Part shown: piece after piece, positions 7,026 to 13,578 of the stretch
Numbering within the stretch: position 1 is the first letter of the stretch
Layout of the letters: each line of letters starts with the position of its first letter
From: an uncultured Lachnospiraceae bacterium
Lineage (GTDB): Bacteria > Bacillota_A > Clostridia > Lachnospirales > Lachnospiraceae
Assembly (NCBI GenBank): GCA_946529195.1
Contig: CAMMZE010000010.1
Coordinates: 1 to 13,589, forward strand
Reading direction: 5' to 3'
Length of the DNA stretch: 13,589 nt
Position numbers and translations under genes: made by a program
The notes under the pieces: model-generated
Databases searched by the model: none
The model's input: only the letters and a program-made list of their open reading frames with translations
Told to the model about the DNA's origin: nothing

Positions 7026-8300
7026 TTAGTCTTGTCCCGTCATCTTGACGTTAATCGCAACGGGCTCTGTAAGAGTCAGTCCGTTATCCAGTTCCACAGT
7101 CAGCACAATCGTATTGTTTCCGGATGTACACTTACTGCAGTCTGCTGATACATTCAGGTTTGCTGCAGTCAGCTGATCGACGTACTCTTTGGCGCCGCTG
7201 ACAGTGATCGATACCGTCGTGCTTGTATTATCACTCAGGCTGGCGCTCTTCTCATAAGAATACCCTGTTTTGGTATTATTTAGCAATACTTTATCTAAAG
7301 AAATATCAATAGTTTTTTCAATTATCGGCTGAATATCCGCCGCAAAAGCGATTTCCGGCTCTGTATCGGTGAAGAGAACCCCGGAAGGAAGCTCTTCTGT
7401 CATATCGGTTGATACCGTAATCGTATCTTCCACCGACGCCTTGGCCCCTGACAGATCATAGGTCTGCAGAGTAATCTCATCTATCCCGGCCAGGGCCTCA
7501 TCCGGTCCGGCCAGCGTGATCTCCTTGGGTTCATATTCATAGGAGATCAGTTCATATCCTTCTTCCGGTTCGCCGCTTACTTCCAGCTTGACCGGCACAG
7601 ATTTTGTATTGTAGATCGGCACAGTGACAGAAATCGTATTCTGTGAAATCGTCAGGGAAGAAGCTTTCACTTCATCACCGTTTGACCTGCGCAGTACCAG
7701 CTCAGAGTCGGTCGTAATGTCTCCCGCGTTAAAGCTGGTCACACTCACGTCGACCACCGCTTCCTTGATCTGCTCTACGACAGAAGCCGGTCCCGATACG
7801 GTCACCAGATTGGGCGTTGCCGTTCCTGTCCCGATATACTTGCCTGCAGGCGCATTGCTGCTGGTCACTACCCGGACATTAAAAGACTTCTTCAGGACAT
7901 CTTCGATCTCAACATTGAGCACAGTACTTGACCCGATCGGCGTAATCTCAAGGCCTGCATATCTGGGGCAGGTAACATCTGCCGTAACTGCTCCGGTGAT
8001 AGAAAGCTTGGACAGGTCCACTACCGCCGAAAAATCATTTCTTGTCAGATGGCTTACCAGTGAAGATTTGCCTCTGACACGAACGGAAACAGTATTCACA
8101 TCGTCTTCAAAGCTGTAAGCTTTTCCGGCCTCCGTAATCTGATCCGCATTGATCTCCATAATCGGGATTTCGGTGATATCCCTGGTCTCGACAGGGTCTT
8201 CCGTATTCAGAATCAGGAGCCACACCAGAAATCCCAGAACCAGGGCCAGCAGCTTATAGCCTGTGTTATGCGTCAGCGTCTGTTTTATCTTGTTTATCAC
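7026..8300 (-). CDS. cdaR: CdaR, YbbR-domain regulator of the diadenylate cyclase CdaA
   Basis: The 424-aa protein has a short cytoplasmic N-terminus, one membrane helix (about 15-31, KLLALVLGFLVWLLILNTEDP), and a long extracytoplasmic part made of about four YbbR-type beta-rich repeats (roughly 38-126, 134-216, 222-308, 332-420). Repeat cores such as VNTVSVRVRGK, LVTVSGPASVV, EITLAGPDEAL and TVSITVSGAKE are visible. In Firmicutes CdaR binds CdaA in the membrane and modulates c-di-AMP synthesis. The start is GTG 8300, with GAGAGG about 11 nt upstream. It lies 35 nt inside the end of cdaA in another frame, so its translation is probably coupled to cdaA. The low-similarity repeats match family expectation. 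glmM, the usual third gene of this set, does not follow. Confidence 0.93.
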   Translation of the reverse strand: MINKIKQTLTHNTGYKLLALVLGFLVWLLILNTEDPVETRDITEIPIMEINADQITEAGKAYSFEDDVNTVSVRVRGKSSLVSHLTRNDFSAVVDLSKLSITGAVTADVTCPRYAGLEITPIGSSTVLNVEIEDVLKKSFNVRVVTSSNAPAGKYIGTGTATPNLVTVSGPASVVEQIKEAVVDVSVTSFNAGDITTDSELVLRRSNGDEVKASSLTISQNTISVTVPIYNTKSVPVKLEVSGEPEEGYELISYEYEPKEITLAGPDEALAGIDEITLQTYDLSGAKASVEDTITVSTDMTEELPSGVLFTDTEPEIAFAADIQPIIEKTIDISLDKVLLNNTKTGYSYEKSASLSDNTSTTVSITVSGAKEYVDQLTAANLNVSADCSKCTSGNNTIVLTVELDNGLTLTEPVAINVKMTGQD

Positions 8301-9153
8301 TCTTGATCCAACCTCTCAGTTTTCCAAAACCGCTTGTTTTCCCCTGGTTTGCCACTTCTGCGTTCAGACGATCCAGAAGTGTCCCGGCATCCACATTTCG
8401 CTCCAGTTTTCCACGTTCCGCAACAGATACCGATCCTGTTTCCTCCGAAACGATTATGGTAACGCTGTCTGAAACCTCACTGATCCCGACGCCGGCCCGG
8501 TGGCGGGTTCCCAGCTCTTTGCTCAGCGTCATATCATCGGACAGAGGCAGGTAACAGGTAGATGCCACGATCCTTCCGTCTCTGATAAAAACAGCGCCGT
8601 CATGCAGAGGGGTGTTATAGACAAAAATATTAATCAGCAACTGGCTGGATACCAGTGCGTCCATAGCAATTCCCGTGCGCTCATATTCGCTCAGGACAAC
8701 CTGTTTTTCAATGACGATCAGAGCGCCTGTTTTTGTCCTGCTCATGTCATAGACTGCTTTGACAATCTCACTGTTGATCCGTTCGATGCTCTTCAGATCA
8801 TTTTCTTTTCTGCTGCTCGGATCCATAGGCAGAAAGTGGAGAAGGATGTTTCTCCGCCCCAGTTCCTCCAGCGATTTGCGCAGCTCCGGCTGAAAAATGA
8901 TCGCAACGATGGTCAGGAGTACCGGGGAGATTTTATAGATCGCCCAGGTCACGGTTGTCAGCTTCAGCAGATTTGCCAGCACGACAAATATAAAGATCAC
9001 GACAATACCGCGCAGCAGCGTATAGGCACGGGTGTCCTTGAGCCAGCGGAATATCGCATAGATCAGGGTAGCATAAAAAAGGATCTCAATAATATAAGTG
9101 ATATGAAATGCCGACGGAAAAATCGTCGTAACATAGTTTGTGATCCAGTCCAT
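8266..9153 (-). CDS. cdaA: Diadenylate cyclase CdaA (DacA), c-di-AMP synthase
   Basis: CdaA joins two ATP into cyclic di-AMP, the messenger that controls potassium and osmolyte uptake and wall stress in Firmicutes. The 295-aa protein has three N-terminal membrane helices (about 17-36, 46-63, 73-87) and then the cytoplasmic DAC domain. Catalytic motifs are intact: LHDGAVFI (183-190, the DGA motif) and GTRHRAGVG (215-223, the RHR motif), followed by SVTIIVSEETGSVS. The coiled segment around 88-135 linking membrane and catalytic domain is present. ATG 9153 has AAAGGAG 7 nt upstream. The gene is 21 nt downstream of a membrane protein gene and overlaps cdaR by 35 nt. The last 25 residues, rich in Lys and Asp, are outside the conserved domain. 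Confidence 0.97.
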   Translation of the reverse strand: MDWITNYVTTIFPSAFHITYIIEILFYATLIYAIFRWLKDTRAYTLLRGIVVIFIFVVLANLLKLTTVTWAIYKISPVLLTIVAIIFQPELRKSLEELGRRNILLHFLPMDPSSRKENDLKSIERINSEIVKAVYDMSRTKTGALIVIEKQVVLSEYERTGIAMDALVSSQLLINIFVYNTPLHDGAVFIRDGRIVASTCYLPLSDDMTLSKELGTRHRAGVGISEVSDSVTIIVSEETGSVSVAERGKLERNVDAGTLLDRLNAEVANQGKTSGFGKLRGWIKSDKQDKTDADA

Positions 9154-9174
9154 ATCACCACTCCTTTAACTCTC

Positions 9175-10233
9175 TTACTCTTCGGTTTCTGCTGTCTCTT
9201 TGTCCTTTTTCTTTCCTGAAGGAATACGGTTTTTCATCTCACTTGCGATTTTGATGATATCTTCCTTCTTGGGGAACTTCTCCTCTACCGGAGGCTCATC
9301 AGAAGAGATGCCGGCAAGGTACTTGGGAATCGCCTGCACATAGTAGTAGTACTCTTCATCCTCAAACTGCAGGCTTTCTCTGCTCTTATAATCCACCACA
9401 CAGCGGAAGAACTGAATGATCACAGCAGCTGCTGCTCCAACCAGTATCCCGGGGAACATGCCCGGCATATTGGCCTCCGGGATTCTTGGGCCGACAAGGA
9501 TCGCGCAGATGAACTCAGCAACAGCTCCGGCTGCAATGGAAGCATACCAGGCATAGCTGAAGGAAAAACGCGACACAATGAACATAACAGCCGCGGTCAC
9601 CAGAACAAGGACCAGCATAAGAACAAAGGTCCTGTCCGCAAATGCTGTGGTAAAGATCTGGGTGATCACTGTGGTAAGCTTCTCCGGATCAAGATTCTCA
9701 ACCATGGCTGCTGCCCCGCCAGCTCCGGCAGGAGATGCAAGCTCTCCCCCAAACTGGATGGCTGCCCGCAGATAACCGACCATAAAGACGCCTGCTGCCG
9801 CAGGTACTGCAGCATAGGGATTGAACAGGAGTCCTGCGATCACCGGAAGTGCATAACCGAGATTATAATGCATCAGGACCGGTGCGGCCAGCAGCACAAA
9901 AGCATGACTGGGAGCAAACTTCAAAAAGAGCAGGTAGATAATCACCATCACTATGATGGTCAGCAAGCCGATCATCATGGAAAACTTCACCATATGAGCG
10001 GCAATGACCGCTGCAACAATAAATACGGTAAAGGAACCCGGAATAATGGAACAGATCAGGGACAGCAGCACGTTGACCGGCGCAGATCCCAGGATCTCAT
10101 AATAGCCAAGATTCTCATTAATATAAGTAAATACCAGCATCATTCCCAGGAACTTAGCCAGGATGATAAACCATGTCTCGTATTCTTTAAAAAAGCGAAT
10201 GACCTTTTCTCTGTAGATGAGCAGCTGTGTCAT
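9175..10233 (-). CDS. Polytopic membrane protein of unknown function, encoded ahead of cdaA
   Basis: I do not recognise a characterised family. The 352-aa protein has about nine hydrophobic segments (near 21-37, 50-65, 66-82, 85-105, 110-122, 126-157 as one or two, 202-220, 226-247, 258-279). A glycine/alanine-rich loop (161-176) and a hydrophilic stretch to about 200 separate the two membrane halves. The C-terminal 70 residues are soluble: an acidic, tyrosine-rich motif FEDEEYYYYVQAIPK (290-304), a Pro/Glu/Lys stretch and a charged end KKKDKETAETEE. The start ATG overlaps the stop of the preceding small membrane protein gene (ATGA). The cdaA start lies 21 nt beyond its stop, so co-expression with CdaA is very likely. 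A scaffold, transport or c-di-AMP related role is possible by context only. Confidence 0.85.
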   Translation of the reverse strand: MTQLLIYREKVIRFFKEYETWFIILAKFLGMMLVFTYINENLGYYEILGSAPVNVLLSLICSIIPGSFTVFIVAAVIAAHMVKFSMMIGLLTIIVMVIIYLLFLKFAPSHAFVLLAAPVLMHYNLGYALPVIAGLLFNPYAAVPAAAGVFMVGYLRAAIQFGGELASPAGAGGAAAMVENLDPEKLTTVITQIFTTAFADRTFVLMLVLVLVTAAVMFIVSRFSFSYAWYASIAAGAVAEFICAILVGPRIPEANMPGMFPGILVGAAAAVIIQFFRCVVDYKSRESLQFEDEEYYYYVQAIPKYLAGISSDEPPVEEKFPKKEDIIKIASEMKNRIPSGKKKDKETAETEE

Positions 10234-10625
10234 TTTCTGTCCTCCTGTCCATACTTTTCAATCAGCTTGAGCATGCGGTAATAGATCCTGACCCTCTCAT
10301 GGCTCTTATGATATTTCCACGCATAGACCGCGGCACTCACGAGACCGTATATGATCAGGAGAATGATATAATATCTCAGAGCATCCTGAAAGAGGTCTGC
10401 GAGCTGAAAATTGGCCGCCGCGCTCAGGATCGTCTCCAGATTGCACACAGCATAGATCCCAAAGATCAATACATATGCGACAGTCACACCCATAAGTGTT
10501 TTCAGGACATTGTATCTGACAAAATCGCTGGCAAAAAAGGCATTTTTCTTCAGGTCCTGAATTCCTTCATTCTTCTGATAGATCGATGCCTGCGACATCC
10601 AGCGTATTTTCTTTACATTCAGCAT
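10230..10625 (-). CDS. Small two-helix membrane protein of unknown function
   Basis: The 131-aa protein has no family I can name. A basic, probably cytoplasmic N-terminal region (1-38, with IYQKNEGIQDLKKNAFF) precedes two membrane helices (about 41-61 and 84-103). A basic cytoplasmic tail (104-131, rich in Lys, Arg and Tyr, possibly helical) follows, so both ends should be inside. ATG 10625 has AAAGG 8 nt upstream. It is the first gene after the TTGACA/TATACT promoter, about 43 nt from the predicted transcript start, and overlaps the next gene by 4 nt. The coupling suggests that the two proteins form a complex; this is inference from gene layout. Confidence 0.82.
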   Translation of the reverse strand: MLNVKKIRWMSQASIYQKNEGIQDLKKNAFFASDFVRYNVLKTLMGVTVAYVLIFGIYAVCNLETILSAAANFQLADLFQDALRYYIILLIIYGLVSAAVYAWKYHKSHERVRIYYRMLKLIEKYGQEDRK

Positions 10626-10664
10626 AATCGAAACCTTTCTGTAATGGAATCCTTGTATCCAGTC

Positions 10665-10712
10665 ATGATATTTTAGTATAGCATACTCACACGGAAAATG
10701 TCAAAATATCAT
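10665..10712. repeat. Perfect 10-bp inverted repeat bracketing the cdaA-operon promoter
   Basis: ATGATATTTT at 10665-10674 and its exact complement AAAATATCAT at 10703-10712 are separated by 28 bp. One arm touches the -10, the other overlaps the last two bases of the -35. This placement would suit a repressor that blocks polymerase. AT-rich arms of this length can arise by chance in a window this size, so function is inferred from position only. Confidence 0.5.
10675..10704 (-). promoter_or_regulatory. Sigma-A type promoter for the membrane protein-cdaA-cdaR operon
   Basis: The minus strand carries a perfect -35 TTGACA (10699-10704), an 18-bp spacer, and -10 TATACT (10675-10680) with an extended TG one base before it. 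Predicted start is near 10668. The -35 lies inside the last codons of the hydrolase gene. This is the best promoter match seen in the window. Confidence 0.8.
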
Positions 10713-11601
10713 AGAATCTGCGTCTCAGGCTTCCGGCTTCCGGTGTGTTGCCCAGCAGGCACCAGTTGTGCATCATATGCTTTCCGATCTCCAGAGTCAG
10801 CTTCACATCATCTGCCGCGCACTTCTCCTGCAGCTCCTCTGCATATGCACAGGCCGTTTCATACTCTCCGAAAAAGGCATAGATTTCCGGAAATCCTTTC
10901 ATATCCATATCCAGCGGCCGTGTCATGTAGTCATGACCTGTGTAGTCGGCAATGAGAGAAAGCCACGAGTAATAATCCGCCGGAAATACGCAGTCGCGGC
11001 TTTCTATCCCCCGCATCGCTTCCATCTGCTCCTCAGAAGGAGGAATGCGCAGAGGCGGTGACTGCAGCAGCAACAGCCGGGGAAGCATATCCCTTCTGCC
11101 TGCTGCCAGCATCTCAAAGCAGATTCCCATGCCTGCCAGACAGCCGGATGAAAGTCCCATGACTGCCACATGGTCCGGTCCGTACTGGTCTGCTGCCTGC
11201 TGATAAGCCGCAAGCACGCTTTCCATGATCGCGCCGGGACCGGCAGACGGTATCAGCGGATAGGACAAAAGCCAGACCTCTTTTCCTGTATGGTCAGCCA
11301 GGTCACCGCACAGCTCAAAGTCCGCAATGGCGGGCGGCTGGAAGAGCCCGTCTCCTGTCAGGTAAAGGATCGCTCCCTCTCCCGCGGATTTTTTGGAAGC
11401 GATCTTGATCAGAGTCGTATCGCCGTCCTCAATCTCTTCATACTGGTATCCGGCTCTCCATCTGGCGGAGGGAACTTCCAGTTTTCTTTTTTTTGCCATA
11501 CTGAACACGTAGTCCACAAAAGCCATCCTGGAATCTCCCATGATCGACTTTACCGTATGGAAAAACAATTTTTCAGTCATTTTATATTTGATACTAGGCA
11601 T
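10687..11601 (-). CDS. Alpha/beta hydrolase (divergent esterase/HSL-like)
   Basis: The 304-aa protein resembles the hormone-sensitive-lipase-like branch of alpha/beta hydrolases, which cleave ester bonds; the natural substrate is unknown. Supporting features are the beta-strand ILYLTGDG (78-85) at the place of the usual HGGG oxyanion segment, WLLSYPLIPSAGPGAI (110-125), the nucleophile elbow MGLSSGCLAG (148-157) with Ser151 in G-x-S-x-G, and MMHNW (276-280), which would supply the catalytic His278. The acid is likely in the FGEYE region (244-248) or nearby. The oxyanion HGGG is replaced by TGDG, so activity may be altered. No signal peptide is visible, so it is probably cytoplasmic. ATG 11601 has AAAGGA 7 nt upstream. 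It lies 24 nt after the PAP2 gene and its 3' end contains the next operon's -35. Confidence 0.82.
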   Translation of the reverse strand: MPSIKYKMTEKLFFHTVKSIMGDSRMAFVDYVFSMAKKRKLEVPSARWRAGYQYEEIEDGDTTLIKIASKKSAGEGAILYLTGDGLFQPPAIADFELCGDLADHTGKEVWLLSYPLIPSAGPGAIMESVLAAYQQAADQYGPDHVAVMGLSSGCLAGMGICFEMLAAGRRDMLPRLLLLQSPPLRIPPSEEQMEAMRGIESRDCVFPADYYSWLSLIADYTGHDYMTRPLDMDMKGFPEIYAFFGEYETACAYAEELQEKCAADDVKLTLEIGKHMMHNWCLLGNTPEAGSLRRRFYDILTFSV

Positions 11602-11625
11602 ACCCAGGTCCTTTCCCGTCTATGA

Positions 11626-12222
11626 TCAGATCACATTCTCCCAGAAGTCAGGTTCTTTCGGCAGACGGCCCCTGGCAGCCCATCGGCCGCCGATCAGCCA
11701 TGTCACTGCGCCGAATATAATACCTATGATCAGGCCGGCCAGTACATCGCTCGGGAAGTGTACGTACAGATACATTCTGGAAAAAGCGATCAGAAGCATC
11801 AGGATTACTGCAAAGAAGCCGATCACCTTATTGGTCCGGTTAATCAGGAAGCAGGCTACCGTTCCCGCGAGCGTATGACCGGACGGGAAGGAATAATCCT
11901 TGGGTTCTGTGATCAGCAGCACCACGCTGTCATCCAGCCAGCAGGGTCTGGGTCTTGCTATGTAATTCTTGAGCATTACTGCGCCAAGGATATAAGCTGC
12001 AGCCATGCCGATCAGCATAAGAACTGCCGTTCTCCTGGTCCGCCGGGGAATCAGAAGTATCAGGGAAAGCACAATCCAGACCGCGCCCATGTCGCCCAGT
12101 CTGGTGATGATCGGAAAAATCTGATCCAGGATATCGGTCCGCAGATTATTCTGAATCAGATGCAGGATCGACCAGTCGATATTTTTTACTATGTCAATGA
12201 TTGCCTGTAAGTCCATATTCAT
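11626..12222 (-). CDS. PAP2-family phosphatase (undecaprenyl-diphosphatase-like)
   Basis: The 198-aa integral membrane protein carries the complete PAP2 phosphatase signature: KNYIARPRP (85-93), PSGH (113-116) and SRMYLYVHFPSDVLAG (148-163), giving the catalytic His116, Arg149, His155 and Asp159. Helices near 40-59, 65-84, 117-130, 132-147 and 160-178 fit the family's usual multi-helix fold. Such proteins dephosphorylate lipid phosphates at the outer membrane face; BcrC-type members recycle undecaprenyl pyrophosphate, releasing carrier for wall and glycopolymer synthesis. ATG 12222 has GGAGG 7 nt upstream. It follows pyrC after 15 nt, so the two are co-transcribed. Substrate (undecaprenyl pyrophosphate or phosphatidic acid-type lipid) is not fixed by sequence; the neighbouring envelope genes favour the first. 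Confidence 0.92.
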   Translation of the reverse strand: MNMDLQAIIDIVKNIDWSILHLIQNNLRTDILDQIFPIITRLGDMGAVWIVLSLILLIPRRTRRTAVLMLIGMAAAYILGAVMLKNYIARPRPCWLDDSVVLLITEPKDYSFPSGHTLAGTVACFLINRTNKVIGFFAVILMLLIAFSRMYLYVHFPSDVLAGLIIGIIFGAVTWLIGGRWAARGRLPKEPDFWENVI

Positions 12223-12237
12223 GATTCCACCTCCGAA

Positions 12238-13512
12238 TCAGATTTCTCCATCTGCGCTGTAAACAATTTGTCCTGCGCAGATCGTATAGTGTACACGTCC
12301 AGGAAGTTCCCATCCCTTAAAAGGACTGTTGTCAGCTTTTGATACAAAATGGTCTGCCGTCCAGAGTTCTTTTTCTCCGAATATCACCAGATCCGCAGGC
12401 GCATCCTGTGCAATGCTGCCGGGGATCATACGGTAAAATCTGGCCGGGTTCGTACTCATCAGTTCAATGAGCTTCATGAGGCTGATATGGCCCGCTTCTA
12501 CCAGACTGCGGATCCCCAGTCCCAGAGAAGTCTCCAGGCCGATGATGCCGCTTGGCGCTTTCGCCATGGGGCGCGCTTTCTCCTCCCGGCTGTGGGGAGC
12601 GTGATCTGTCACGATCATATCAATGGTCCCGTCCTTGAGCCCCTCTATGATCCTGCGTCTGTCATCCTCTGTCCGCAGAGGCGGGTTCATCCGGGCATTG
12701 GTCCCATACTCCAGGACTGCCTCCTCTGTGAGCGTAAAATGGTGCGGCGTCGCTTCCGCATGTACATCTGCCCCGAGACTCCGGAAGAGTCTTACAATAT
12801 CAACCGCGTTGCCGGAGCTGATGTGCTGAATGCATACAGAAGCGCCGGTATGCAGAGCCAGCGCGCAGTCTCTGGCAGTCATGACATCCTCTGCGGTATG
12901 CGATGCGCCTTCATAGCCGATCTGTTCCGAAACACGTCCCATATTGACACCGGCCTGACGGACAAAAAGCGGATCCTCCTCATGCAGAGAAATCGGAATA
13001 TCCAGATCTGCCGCCTCCTCCATCGCCATCAGGAGCAGGACTTCATCCATGATGGGCTTGCCGTCATCTGTAAAAGCAGCAGCGCCGGCCTGCGCAAGTG
13101 CCTCAAGGTCTGTCAGCTCCCTGCCCGCCATGTCTTTGGTTACATTCGCGGCGGACAGTACATGGATACCTGTCTTTTCCCCTTTTTCCTGTACCTGCCG
13201 CAAAACAGCAGGATTATCCACCGGAGGCACGGTATTTGCCATGCAGATCACCGTCGTAAACCCGCCTTTTGCGGCTGCAGCTGCTCCGCTGAAAATATCC
13301 TCTTTATACTCTTGTCCCGGATCCCGGAAATGCACATGCCCGTCCATGAGACCGGGAGCCACAACAAGTCCCGAGGCGTCGATCACCTGTGCATTCTCAG
13401 CAACAAGATCCGGACCGACCTCCTCGATATGTGCTCCGTCAATCAGGACATCCAGCACCTCATCCGTGCCAGTTACCGGATCCACTACCCTGCCGTTTTT
13501 GATCAGAATCAT
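12238..13512 (-). CDS. pyrC: Dihydroorotase, type I
   Basis: PyrC closes N-carbamoyl-aspartate to dihydroorotate, the third step of pyrimidine synthesis, in the cytoplasm. From ATG 13512 it has 424 residues, the normal size for the bacterial type I enzyme. Zinc-binding and catalytic motifs are intact: DGHVHFRDPG (57-66), AAFTDDGKP (145-153, with the Asp that replaces a carboxylated lysine in type I enzymes), SLHEED (175-180), IQHISSG (228-234), NARMNPPLR (272-280) and TDHAPH (302-307). The N-terminal MILIKNGRVVDP is the usual amidohydrolase start. ATG 13512 is chosen because AGGAG lies 8 nt upstream; the in-frame ATG at 13542 has no ribosome binding site and lies within a palindrome. No other pyr gene is in the window; it heads a run with PAP2 and hydrolase genes. 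Confidence 0.96.
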   Translation of the reverse strand: MILIKNGRVVDPVTGTDEVLDVLIDGAHIEEVGPDLVAENAQVIDASGLVVAPGLMDGHVHFRDPGQEYKEDIFSGAAAAAKGGFTTVICMANTVPPVDNPAVLRQVQEKGEKTGIHVLSAANVTKDMAGRELTDLEALAQAGAAAFTDDGKPIMDEVLLLMAMEEAADLDIPISLHEEDPLFVRQAGVNMGRVSEQIGYEGASHTAEDVMTARDCALALHTGASVCIQHISSGNAVDIVRLFRSLGADVHAEATPHHFTLTEEAVLEYGTNARMNPPLRTEDDRRRIIEGLKDGTIDMIVTDHAPHSREEKARPMAKAPSGIIGLETSLGLGIRSLVEAGHISLMKLIELMSTNPARFYRMIPGSIAQDAPADLVIFGEKELWTADHFVSKADNSPFKGWELPGRVHYTICAGQIVYSADGEI

Positions 13513-13520
13513 AACTTTTT

Positions 13521-13525
13521 CTCCT
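13521..13525 (-). promoter_or_regulatory. Ribosome binding site deciding the pyrC start
   Basis: AGGAG on the minus strand lies 8 nt before ATG 13512. Nothing comparable precedes the upstream ATG at 13542. Confidence 0.8.
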
Positions 13526-13536
13526 ATTCTGCAGAA

Positions 13537-13552
13537 AAACATATGTATGTTT
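13537..13552. promoter_or_regulatory. 16-bp palindrome at the pyrC transcript start (candidate operator)
   Basis: AAACATA and TATGTTT form perfect 7-bp arms around a 2-bp centre. The palindrome lies directly downstream of the candidate -10 and spans the predicted start of transcription, a common operator position. Confidence 0.4.
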
Positions 13553-13578
13553 ATTTTACCATATTCTGTCAGTAAATG
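13553..13578 (-). promoter_or_regulatory. Candidate extended -10 promoter for pyrC
   Basis: The minus strand reads TGGTAAAAT, an extended -10 with TAAAAT at 13553-13558. Only a poor -35 is present at 17 bp spacing (TTTCAT, about 13576-13581). The leader would be roughly 34 nt, too short for a PyrR-type attenuator. The upstream gene is outside the window, so read-through cannot be excluded. Confidence 0.35.

Noticed and set aside
8500..9219. 239-codon plus-strand open frame opposite cdaA
   Set aside because: It is antisense to an intact diadenylate cyclase, is rich in Gln, Asp and His in a way typical of complement frames, and has no membrane or domain pattern apart from its hydrophobic last residues.
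13513..13542. Upstream ATG start for pyrC adding 10 residues
   Set aside because: It has no ribosome binding site and lies in the palindrome, while ATG 13512 has AGGAG at ideal spacing and gives the usual family N-terminus.
12349..13575. 408-codon plus-strand open frame opposite pyrC
   Set aside because: It is fully antisense to a dihydroorotase with all catalytic motifs, has low-complexity-like composition rich in Cys, His and Arg, and has no family motif; it is an antisense shadow.
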